Origin: Mollicutes bacterium
GTDB lineage: Bacteria > Bacillota_I > Bacilli_A > RF39 > UBA660
NCBI GenBank assembly: GCA_012510695.1
Contig: JAAZHN010000158.1
Location: 1 to 5,303 of the forward strand
Length of the DNA: 5,303 nucleotides
Direction: 5' to 3'
Below are positions 1 through 5,303 of this stretch, piece after piece (the first letter of the stretch is position 1; each line of letters begins with the position of its first letter). The translations under genes and the position numbers were made by a program. The notes under the pieces are model-generated. The model had not been told where the DNA came from and did no database searches. It saw only the letters and a list, made by a program, of their open reading frames with translations.

Positions 1-1
1 A

Positions 2-784
2 TATAATTATTATCAAAAAATAATTGATAATTTCTCAATGATTTTAACAATTAATTTAGATTTTAGATTGTTAAATTTATCTTTAAATAGATTAAATAAG
101 ATTAAAGAACATAGTCGGGTTAAACCAAAGTTAAAAAATTTACCTAATGATGATTTATATGGAAAAATTGCCTTTGATAAAGTTTTATATGGTTATAAGA
201 GTAATCCAACTTTAAATAAAGTATCATTTGTCATTAATCCTAATGCGATTACCGTTATTAACAGTAAACAAAGTGGAGCAAAAACAGGGGTATATGATTT
301 ATTATTAAAATTAAATAAACAACATGAAGGACTTATTACATTAAATGAAGTAGATATTAATGAAATAAGTGATGAGGAATATTTTAAATTATTTTCAATT
401 AGTCGTGAAGAACCATTTTTCTTTAATATGAGTTTAAAAGATAATTTAATGTTAATAGATTCTGATTATGAGAAGATAATTGAAGTATCTAAAAGAATCG
501 GTTTAGATGATTTATTAAATAATATTGAAGGGGATTATAATACGAAAATTAATAATAATGCGAATTTTAATGCAGTAGTTAAACAATTAATTTCTATAGT
601 AAGAATCTTAATTAAAGATAGTAAAATCATGATTTTTGATGAAGGAATTGATCTTTTAGATAATGCAACGAAAAAAAAGTTAATAAAAATATTAACTGAG
701 TTAGCGAAAGATAAGACAATTATTATTTCAACTCATGATCCAAAAATTAAAGATATAGCAGATAAAATAATCAATATAGATTAA
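2..784 (+). CDS. ABC exporter-type ATP-binding domain, degenerate, 5'-partial
   Basis: This is the C-terminal nucleotide-binding domain of an ABC transporter, probably a fused membrane-domain/ATPase exporter whose membrane part lies before the window. The frame is open to base 2 and the ATG at 38 has no ribosome binding site, so I treat it as internal; about 260 residues are visible. Counting from that internal Met: the linker RLNKIKEH (18-25) resembles the end of an exporter membrane domain, the A-loop tyrosine is Y53 (LYGY), Walker B is IMIFDE (197-202), the D-loop is DLLD (205-208) and the switch histidine is H233 (STHD). Key motifs are eroded: Walker A reads SKQSGAKT (76-83), keeping Lys-Thr but losing the conserved glycines; the Q-loop Gln is E124; and LSGGQ is replaced by FNAVV (177-181) before a recognisable KQLISIVRIL. 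It may be the weak half of a heterodimeric exporter or a non-hydrolysing relic. Substrate unknown. It stops with TAA, 10 bases from the convergent next gene. Confidence 0.85.
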   Translation, partial: YNYYQKIIDNFSMILTINLDFRLLNLSLNRLNKIKEHSRVKPKLKNLPNDDLYGKIAFDKVLYGYKSNPTLNKVSFVINPNAITVINSKQSGAKTGVYDLLLKLNKQHEGLITLNEVDINEISDEEYFKLFSISREEPFFFNMSLKDNLMLIDSDYEKIIEVSKRIGLDDLLNNIEGDYNTKINNNANFNAVVKQLISIVRILIKDSKIMIFDEGIDLLDNATKKKLIKILTELAKDKTIIISTHDPKIKDIADKIINID

Positions 785-794
785 ATTTCCTCAA

Positions 795-1148
795 CTAGGG
801 AAGAAAAGGATGTTTTAATAAAAGAAAGATAATTAAAGTGACTATGATTAGTAAAGAAAAATAGAAAACGAAGTGTTTTAACTTCTTCTTTTTAATTTTT
901 ACTTTTAAATAGTCATCTAACTTTTTGTAATTATTTTTTCTTAAAGAAAAGAAACAATATTTAAAAATAATATAATTAATAATTTTAATCGGAAGACATA
1001 TGTAAAATAGAATTGTTAGGATAGGTTTAATAAAATCTATAACCTCTTCAGTTTGACTAGTCATACGCATACCACATGTATGACAAACGGGGATTGTTGC
1101 TTCAAAAATAAATTGAGCAAGAGTAATGCCAAAAAGAAAGATTAACAA
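795..1148 (-). CDS. Three-helix membrane protein with CxxCGM motif, body of a probably frameshifted gene
   Basis: I do not recognise the family with certainty. The frame gives 117 residues from a TTG at 1148, but that TTG has no ribosome binding site and falls inside the first hydrophobic helix, so it is unlikely to be the true start; the real N-terminus is probably the fragment at 1142-1240, one frame away. Three hydrophobic stretches are visible: about residues 1-20, 38-65 and 92-112. Between the first two is CHTCGMRM (22-29). The loop between helices 2 and 3 is rich in Lys/Arg (KIKKKKLKH), so by the positive-inside rule this loop is cytoplasmic and the CxxC motif is outside. The CxxCGM motif recalls both the first knuckle of the zinc-ribbon protein at 3400-3717 and the CxxCG motif of small DUF2752 membrane proteins; neither match is strong. 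The gene is convergent with the ABC gene and stops with TAG. Confidence 0.6.
   Translation of the reverse strand: MLIFLFGITLAQFIFEATIPVCHTCGMRMTSQTEEVIDFIKPILTILFYICLPIKIINYIIFKYCFFSLRKNNYKKLDDYLKVKIKKKKLKHFVFYFSLLIIVTLIIFLLLKHPFLP
870..900 (+). terminator. Candidate terminator for the ABC gene, antisense inside the next gene
   Basis: On the plus strand GAAGT (870-874) and ACTTC (881-885) form a perfect 5-bp stem around a 6-base loop, followed by a T-rich tract (TTCTTTTTAATTTTT). It lies about 85 bases after the ABC gene stop, inside the opposite-strand coding region. The arms resemble those of the strong palindrome at 3390-3413 (AACGAAG / CTTC). The stem is short and the site is coding on the other strand, so chance is possible. 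Confidence 0.3.
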
Positions 1149-1240
1149 AAAATGAGAGTATGATTTATCATTGTGTTTAATTGATCAGCTCTTTTGTAAA
1201 TAGTAAAAATATTTTTGTTTCTATTTTCTTTATTTTTCAC
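1142..1240 (-). pseudogene. N-terminal fragment of the membrane protein gene, split by a one-base frameshift
   Basis: A GTG at 1240-1238 follows AAAAGGG (1255-1249) at 8 bases, a good start signal. It opens a 32-codon frame beginning MKNKENRNKN and passing RADQLNTMINHTLIF before a Cys codon and TAA at 1144-1142. The frame closes at a run of six T on the minus strand (1152-1147). One more T would read straight through into LLIFLFGITL of the body, giving about 148 residues with a Lys/Arg-rich cytoplasmic N-terminus and a complete first helix. That fit of start signal, topology and hydrophobicity is my evidence that both pieces are one gene. Possible causes are real gene decay, a homopolymer sequencing error, or slippage on TTT-TTT. 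Confidence 0.55.
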
Positions 1241-1271
1241 TTATAAAACCCTTTTCTACTTTAATGATATA

Positions 1272-1277
1272 ATTATA
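1272..1277 (-). promoter_or_regulatory. Candidate -10 box for the membrane protein gene
   Basis: The minus strand reads a perfect TATAAT here. It predicts a transcript start near 1265, about 25 bases before the GTG at 1240 and just ahead of the AAAAGGG ribosome binding site. I see no good -35 box at the expected distance. In such A/T-rich DNA a hexamer alone is weak evidence; its position is the main support. Confidence 0.4.
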
Positions 1278-1296
1278 TTATTGTTATTGATAAGTG

Positions 1297-1305
1297 TGCT
1301 AAAAT
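1297..1305 (+). promoter_or_regulatory. Extended -10 promoter for the helicase gene
   Basis: The sequence TGCTAAAAT is an extended -10 element (TG-n-TAAAAT). It predicts a transcript start around 1312 and a leader of about 40 bases to the ATG at 1353, which includes TGAGG (1343-1347) as ribosome binding site. No clear -35 box precedes it, as is usual for extended -10 promoters. It lies about 20 bases from the opposite-strand -10 box at 1272-1277, so the two promoters overlap. Confidence 0.5.
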
Positions 1306-1352
1306 TATTTTGGTTAAAGTAAAATAATTAATAAGATAAGATTGAGGTTTAT

Positions 1353-3389
1353 ATGGTAAAGAACAAAAGCACAATTCCTAATAAAGAGTTGGATTTAGAA
1401 ATTAAAAGGTTAAATAAAACCCTAGAAGTAATTAAAAATAAAATTTCAGAATTAGGTCAAGAGTTTTATGAACAAGAAGAAAAGATAACTGAGTTTAAAA
1501 GATTTATTTGGGATAATCAAACTGAGATGGATCCTACTGAAATGAAAAGTTTAATCGCGATTAATGAAAACGAAATTTATTTAGCCCTAAAAAGAGCAGA
1601 TTATTTTAAGAAACTGTATAAGATCCAAAATAATCCTTATTTTGGTTCAATAATTTTTAAGGGTGATGATAATAAAAAAGAATTAATATATATTGGTTTA
1701 ACTCATCTTCTTGATGAAAAAGATAATCATTTAATTTATGATTGGCGAAGTCCAATTAGTAGTTTATTTTATGACTATGAATTAGGCCCCTGTGCTTATG
1801 ATGCTCCAATGGGCATCATTAAGGGTGAGGTCTTAAGAAAAAGACAATATAAGATTGAAAATGGGCAGTTAGTCCATGTGTTTGATAATAGTTTATCTGT
1901 TGATGATGAAGTATTACAACAAGTCTTAGCGAGTAATTCTTCAGAAAAAATGAAAAACATTGTAAATACTATTCAACAAGAACAAAATAAAGTAATTAGA
2001 AATATAACTGATAAAAATATTATTGTTCAAGGAATAGCTGGGAGTGGTAAAACATCAGTCGCCCTTCATCGAATTGCTTTTTTACTTTATAAATTAGAAA
2101 ATTTAGAATCGAAAAATGTTTTAATATTTTCTCCTAATCAAGTATTTAGTGAATATATATCTAATGTTTTACCAGAACTTGGTGAAGAAAATACGATGCA
2201 GACAACTTTTCATGACTTTTTAAAATCGATTATTACTGAGTATGAAAGTGTTGAATCATTTGTAGAATTTATTTCTAGGTATTATCAAAAAGAAGTTATT
2301 AAAAAAGATTTAGTAGTTTATAAACAAAGTGATCAAATAATCTTTGATTTAATTAAATATGTCAAGTATTTGAATACTAACATAAAGTTTACAAAAGATA
2401 TTAAAGTTGAGAAACATTTAGTAACTAAAGAAGAGTTAAATGAATATTTAAAAAGATATAGTAAATTACCGATATTTAATCGTCTTGAAGTAATTGCAGA
2501 GAAGTTATCAGAAATTAATTATAAGGGGTCTTTAAAAAAGAAAGGTTCTTTTTATAACCAACTAAAGTGATCATTTAATTTAAACCAAGATTATAAAAAA
2601 ATATATGGAGATTTCTTTAAAAGTGAATATGCAAGAATTAAACTCAATGATGATGAAATAAGTTATTTTATTAAGCGTGATAAAATATTTTATGAAGATG
2701 CTTTATTATTTACTTTTATTAAAGGGTTACTAGAAAGTTTTAATTATCAAGGTGAAATAAAACATGTTGTTATTGATGAGGCTCAAGATTATAGTAAAAT
2801 TCAATATATAATAATTGCTAAAATATTTAAATCTGCTAGTTTAACTATTTTAGGCGATATTAATCAAACAATTAATCCTTACTATCAATATGAAAGTTTA
2901 AATAATTTAGCAGAATTATTTGGTGGTAGTACTTGTTATTTAGAACTAACTAAAAGTTATCGTTCTAGTCAAGAAATAATTGAGTATTCTAATCAAATCT
3001 TAGGACTTGATCATGTCTCAGCAATTAGAATAGGTAAAAGAGAACCAGTTATTCGGAAAAATGCAAAAGTACTTCGTGAAGACTTAATTGAGGATATTAA
3101 CAAGTTACAAAAACAATACTCTTCAATCGCGATAATTACTAAAGATGATTTAACCGCGACTGATGTATATGAACAAATTAAAAATGAATTTGATGTTTCT
3201 TTAATTCTTGAAAGCACGATGAGATTTAATAAAAAATTAGTAGTAATTCCAGTCTATATGGCTAAGGGTTTAGAATTTGACAGTGTCATAGTAATCAATA
3301 AAATAAATAATTCTTTTACTAAATCAGATAAATATTTAATGTATGTTGCTCTGACAAGAGCCCAACATAAACTAATAATTTATAACTAA
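1353..3389 (+). CDS. helD: HelD-family superfamily 1 helicase (RNA polymerase recycling factor), with in-frame UGA at codon 406
   Basis: HelD-type proteins are UvrD-like ATPases that in Bacillus bind RNA polymerase and release it from stalled or post-termination complexes. The N-terminus has a coiled-coil (about 10-50), then the family-typical NPYFGSIIF, IYDWRSPISSLFYDYELG and GEVLRKRQY blocks, and KNIVNTIQQEQNKVIRN before Walker A. Helicase motifs in order: Walker A GIAGSGKTS (227-235), motif II DEAQD (475-479), motif III GDINQ (501-505), motif IV SYRSS (535-539), motif V AKGLEFD (637-643), motif VI YVALTRA (664-670). The frame is 678 codons, somewhat shorter than B. subtilis HelD (roughly 770). 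ATG 1353 is preceded by TGAGG at 5 bases. With the standard code the protein stops at UGA 2568-2570 after 405 residues, keeping Walker A but losing motifs II-VI; read as Trp it continues cleanly for 272 more codons to TAA. The family call is firm; whether full-length protein is made is open. Confidence 0.9.
2568..2570 (+). other. In-frame UGA codon inside the helicase gene
   Basis: Codon 406 is TGA (context AAG TGA TCA). The same frame runs without another stop to 3389 and encodes the remaining helicase motifs, and I see no start codon or ribosome binding site just downstream that would make a separate second gene. Trp elsewhere is always TGG (two in this gene, two in the zinc-ribbon gene, six in the lysozyme gene), and all complete genes in the window end in TAA or TAG. 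It could be UGA read as Trp, a recent G-to-A nonsense mutation, or a base error. Confidence 0.9.
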
Positions 3390-3415
3390 AAAACGAAGTT
3401 TAAACTTCGTTTTCA
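3388..3415. terminator. Bidirectional rho-independent terminator (24-bp perfect palindrome)
   Basis: AAAACGAAGTTT (3390-3401) and AAACTTCGTTTT (3402-3413) are exact reverse complements. As RNA the CGAAG/CUUCG core forms a stem with a small loop, followed by UUUU on the plus strand and by six U on the minus strand, so it can end both convergent transcripts. It begins at the helicase stop codon (3387-3389). The minus-strand zinc-ribbon stop codon (3402-3400) lies at the exact centre, and the last codons of that gene form one arm. Confidence 0.85.
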
Positions 3416-3717
3416 TTAGCTTTTGGATTATCGTATAGTTCTACTGTTGGTTCACTTTTTTTCCATCTTCTTAACTTAGATAAATGATCAACAATATATT
3501 CTCTTGCTTCATCTTCTTCCCAATGATTTTCATCTTCAAGAAGTAACTGATACATCTCTTCAACTAATTCCTCAAAAGTAACATCAAGAGTAAACTCTCC
3601 TAAATGATAACAAGAAGAACAATATTCAGAACTCATCGTCCCATCAAAATTAGTTCCAACAGAATCATCTCTTTCACTCATTGGCATTCCACAAGATTGA
3701 CAAATTTTATCTTCCAT
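3400..3717 (-). CDS. Small zinc-ribbon protein (putative zinc ribbon, PF12674-like)
   Basis: This 105-residue soluble protein carries an N-terminal zinc ribbon with two CxxC knuckles: C6-Q-S-C9 in CQSCGMPM and C33-S-S-C36 in EYCSSCYHLGEF, with the conserved GTNFDGTMS between them. This arrangement matches the family of putative zinc-ribbon proteins (PF12674) common in Firmicutes, whose role is not established. The four cysteines should bind one zinc ion. The remainder (about 40-105) is acidic and probably helical, with LVEEMYQLLLEDE and an EYIVDHLSKLRRW segment; it could be a protein-interaction surface. ATG at 3717 is preceded by AAAAGGA at 9 bases, a convincing start. It is divergent from the lysozyme gene, with 63 bases between them, and convergent with the helicase, sharing its terminator. 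Two Trp codons are both TGG. Confidence 0.85.
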   Translation of the reverse strand: MEDKICQSCGMPMSERDDSVGTNFDGTMSSEYCSSCYHLGEFTLDVTFEELVEEMYQLLLEDENHWEEDEAREYIVDHLSKLRRWKKSEPTVELYDNPKANENEV

Positions 3718-3744
3718 TTTTGATCATCCTTTTCTACAATTCTA

Positions 3745-3753
3745 ATTATATCA
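3745..3753 (-). promoter_or_regulatory. Extended -10 promoter for the zinc-ribbon gene
   Basis: The minus strand reads TGATATAAT, a perfect extended -10 element (TG-n-TATAAT). It predicts a start near 3738 and a leader of about 20 bases containing the AAAAGGA ribosome binding site. No clear -35 box is seen. It directly abuts the plus-strand element at 3754-3762. Confidence 0.6.
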
Positions 3754-3762
3754 TGTTATTAT
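3754..3762 (+). promoter_or_regulatory. Candidate extended -10 promoter for the lysozyme gene
   Basis: TGTTATTAT fits TG-n-TATTAT, with a loose -35 (TCTACA, 3733-3738) 18 bases upstream. The predicted start is about 3769, only a dozen bases before the ATG and at the edge of the AGGTG ribosome binding site (3769-3773). An alternative is TACAAT at 3735-3740, which would give a leader of about 34 bases. Confidence 0.35.
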
Positions 3763-3780
3763 ATTATTAGGTGATTATTT

Positions 3781-4980
3781 ATGAAAAAAATAATATTTAG
3801 TATTCTTGGTATTTTAATAATAGGTATAATTTTAATTGTTATTTTAACTAAAAAAACAGAAGAACCAGTAATAGAAGATTATTCTTATGTAATGGTTGAA
3901 GATAACATTATTTTAGATGTTAATCAAAAATATTATTTAAAAGATTATGTAACAATTAAAGAAGGAGAACTGGAAGATAGTTTAATTGACACAAGTTTTA
4001 TCGGTAAAAAAGAACAAGAAGTATATTATAATGCAGATAACACGCGAAGAAAATTCATGTTTAATTATGAAGTAGTAGATAAAGTTAAACCATTAATATT
4101 AGGTGGTGGTAGCCTAACATTTAGAGTAAATAGTGAACCAGAATTAATTTATAGTTTCTTCTCAGCAGATAATTATGATCCAAATCCTAAAAGAGAAATA
4201 ATTGGTGAGTATGATTTAAATCAAATAGGTAGTTATAACTTAGAATTTAAAGTTACTGATTCATCAGGTAATTATTCATCAAAAAAATTTACACTTCATA
4301 TTAATAAAGGAATTTCAAACCCTCCAAAACCACCAGCAGAAAAACCAAAAGTAGAGTATGAGAAAATTTATCAAGAACATAAAAGTAAAAACACCCTAAT
4401 CGGTTTAGATGTTTCTAAATGGCAAGGAGAAATTGATTTTGATCTCCTTAAAGAAAATAAAGTTGAATTTATTATGATTAGAGTTGGCTATCAAAAAGGT
4501 TTTGATGGTGAATATTTAATTGATCCATTCTTTGAAAGAAATATAACTGAAGCAAATAGAGTAGGTATTCCAGTTGGTGGTTATTTTTATACATATGCTA
4601 AAACACCTGTTGAAGCAAGAGAACAAGCCCTATGGGTAGTAAATAATGTTAAAGATTATAAAGTAACATACCCATTAGTTTATGACTTTGAATCCTGGAA
4701 AAGTATTCCAAAACATAATCTTAGTCTTGATGGTTTAAATAATTTAGCTAAAATATTTATGGATACAGTTAATGAACTAGGATATAAGGGAATGAACTAT
4801 AGTAGTAAATACTATTTAAATCATATTTGGAATCTAAACGATTATCCAGTCTGGTTAGCTCATTATACTAAAAAAACTGATTATGAAGGACCATATGATA
4901 TTTGGCAATTAACTGACAGTGGCAAAATACCTGGTATTAATGGTGATGTTGACGTCAATGTTATGTATTTAAACAAATAA
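3781..4980 (+). CDS. Membrane-anchored GH25 lysozyme with Ig-like modules
   Basis: The 399-residue product is a cell-surface muramidase that would cleave the MurNAc-GlcNAc bond of peptidoglycan. Residues 4-22 form one hydrophobic helix after MKK with no lipobox and no clear cleavage site, so it probably stays as an N-terminal membrane anchor. Residues about 30-99 and 100-174 look like two Ig-like/DUF5011-type modules, each ending in a Y/F-rich strand; the second begins DKVKP and ends with VTDSSGNYSSKKFTLHI. A Pro/Lys-rich spacer (180-190, NPPKPPAEKPK) leads to the GH25 domain (about 207-399). This opens with GLDVSKWQGEIDF (D210) and contains PLVYDFESW with D302 and E304, matching the family's DxE catalytic pair, and ends with YDIWQLTDSG and DVDVN. 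ATG 3781 follows AGGTG at 7 bases. All six Trp codons are TGG. Likely role: remodelling the cell's own wall. A defensive or phage-derived role is less likely, since the anchor and absence of holin or phage neighbours point to a host gene. Confidence 0.92.
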   Translation: MKKIIFSILGILIIGIILIVILTKKTEEPVIEDYSYVMVEDNIILDVNQKYYLKDYVTIKEGELEDSLIDTSFIGKKEQEVYYNADNTRRKFMFNYEVVDKVKPLILGGGSLTFRVNSEPELIYSFFSADNYDPNPKREIIGEYDLNQIGSYNLEFKVTDSSGNYSSKKFTLHINKGISNPPKPPAEKPKVEYEKIYQEHKSKNTLIGLDVSKWQGEIDFDLLKENKVEFIMIRVGYQKGFDGEYLIDPFFERNITEANRVGIPVGGYFYTYAKTPVEAREQALWVVNNVKDYKVTYPLVYDFESWKSIPKHNLSLDGLNNLAKIFMDTVNELGYKGMNYSSKYYLNHIWNLNDYPVWLAHYTKKTDYEGPYDIWQLTDSGKIPGINGDVDVNVMYLNK

Positions 4981-4992
4981 TTGATAAAAATA

Positions 4993-5001
4993 TGATAAAA
5001 T
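4993..5001 (+). promoter_or_regulatory. Candidate extended -10 promoter for the last gene
   Basis: TGATAAAAT (TG-n-TAAAAT) lies 12 bases after the lysozyme stop and would start transcription near 5008, at the AGGAG ribosome binding site. Without a -35 box or a terminator after the lysozyme gene, read-through from that gene is an equally good explanation for expression downstream. Confidence 0.35.
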
Positions 5002-5021
5002 AATAATAGGAGAATTAAGAT

Positions 5022-5303
5022 ATGAAAAGAATAATAGCCTATACATTAATTATCTCTTTCTTTGTTATAACCATAGCTATGGGTTTAACATATTCTTATT
5101 ATGTGCCTAAAATAACTGGTAATCCAACAGAATTAACTACTAAATTATCTAATCGAGGAATAGAAGTTAATTATCTAAATGGCTCAGATATAGTAATCAA
5201 TAGTACACAGACAACAGTAACTAAAAATATAACAATTAAAAATAATACCAGCGAGCCAATAGATTATGCAATTAGATTTAATGATGTAATAAACAATCTA
5301 ACA
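5022..5303 (+). CDS. SipW/TasA (camelysin)-like surface protein, 3'-partial
   Basis: The first 94 residues are visible and the frame is open to the window end. ATG 5022 is preceded by AGGAG (5008-5012) at 9 bases. After MKR a hydrophobic segment (about 4-22) serves as signal peptide or membrane anchor, followed by TYSYYVPKITGNPTEL and a beta-rich, Asn/Thr-rich region that includes TVTKNITIKNNTSEPIDYAI. This layout, a short charged start, one helix, an aromatic-rich boundary, then a strand pattern of the type 'K-x-hydrophobic-x-hydrophobic-K-N' followed by P and Y, resembles TasA/CalY-type secreted fibre proteins processed by SipW signal peptidases. The resemblance is by pattern only. It sits 41 bases after the lysozyme gene in the same direction, with no terminator between, so the two may be co-transcribed and both act outside the membrane. 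Confidence 0.6.
   Translation, partial: MKRIIAYTLIISFFVITIAMGLTYSYYVPKITGNPTELTTKLSNRGIEVNYLNGSDIVINSTQTTVTKNITIKNNTSEPIDYAIRFNDVINNLT

Noticed and set aside
38..40. ATG as the start of the ABC protein
   Set aside because: No ribosome binding site precedes it, the frame is open to the window edge, and an exporter ATPase domain of this type normally follows a membrane domain.
785..802. Hairpin TTCCT...AGGGAA between the convergent ABC and membrane genes
   Set aside because: The stem needs a bulge, is only about five pairs, and has no T tract.
1146..1148. TTG as the real start of the membrane protein
   Set aside because: No ribosome binding site, and it would begin inside the first hydrophobic helix; the GTG at 1240 in the next frame is a much better start.
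1147..1153. Programmed -1 frameshift site at A-TTTTTT-G
   Set aside because: The zero-frame codons are ATT TTT TGT, which do not give the X-XXY-YYZ pairing of a classic slippery site, and I see no downstream structure. Single-base deletion is simpler.
1185..1187. TGA in the minus-strand body frame as a second UGA-for-Trp case
   Set aside because: Reading through it leads only to a TAG at 1221-1223 with no good start codon, and the competing GTG frame explains the N-terminus better. It does not support recoding.
3011..3217. 68-residue open frame on the minus strand
   Set aside because: It lies wholly inside the helicase between motifs IV and V, has no family signal, and is explained by the opposite coding frame.
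2567..3389. Helicase as two separate genes split at the UGA
   Set aside because: No ribosome binding site or in-frame start follows the UGA; the next in-frame ATG is at about 3228, past motifs II-IV.
1..5303. CRISPR array, insertion sequence, tRNA, rRNA or riboswitch
   Set aside because: No spaced direct repeats, transposase motifs, terminal inverted repeats, cloverleaf sequences or conserved long leaders were seen on either strand.

Overview
The window is very A+T-rich, with tightly packed genes, long runs of A/T-ending codons and strong Gram-positive-type ribosome binding sites (AGGTG, AGGAG, AAAGGA). Gene content (a HelD-type RNA polymerase-associated helicase, a GH25 lysozyme with a membrane anchor, a SipW/TasA-like surface protein) suggests a low-GC Firmicutes lineage, probably an uncultivated, host-associated member of the Bacilli/Erysipelotrichia/RF39 side of the tree. 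That placement is inference from composition and gene families; nothing in the window is a taxonomic marker. The presence of a wall-active enzyme argues against a wall-less mollicute.

Layout, left to right. (1) The C-terminal ATP-binding domain of an ABC exporter-type protein (+), cut by the window start, with a badly eroded Walker A and signature motif. (2) A small three-helix membrane protein on the minus strand, convergent with the first gene. Its best start (a GTG with a good ribosome binding site at 1240) lies one base out of frame with its body, so it looks frameshifted at a run of six T. (3) A divergent pair of promoters, then a HelD-family superfamily 1 helicase (+, 1353-3389) whose frame is intact except for one in-frame UGA at codon 406. 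(4) A 24-bp perfect palindrome serving as a terminator for both the helicase and the convergent gene after it. (5) A small zinc-ribbon protein (-). (6) Two back-to-back extended -10 promoters. (7) A membrane-anchored GH25 lysozyme with Ig-like modules (+). (8) The start of a second surface protein (+), which runs off the window end.

How they fit together: the genes mostly form independent single-gene units alternating in strand, with compact shared promoters and terminators; only the last two, lysozyme and SipW/TasA-like protein, run in the same direction with a short gap and plausibly act together at the cell surface. The main point of interest is the helicase UGA: ten other Trp codons in the window are UGG, so this is either a rare UGA-as-Trp codon, a very recent nonsense mutation or a sequence error. 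I see no mobile element, CRISPR array, tRNA, rRNA or riboswitch, and no gene-free stretch over 300 bases. I did not find a convincing new multi-gene system.
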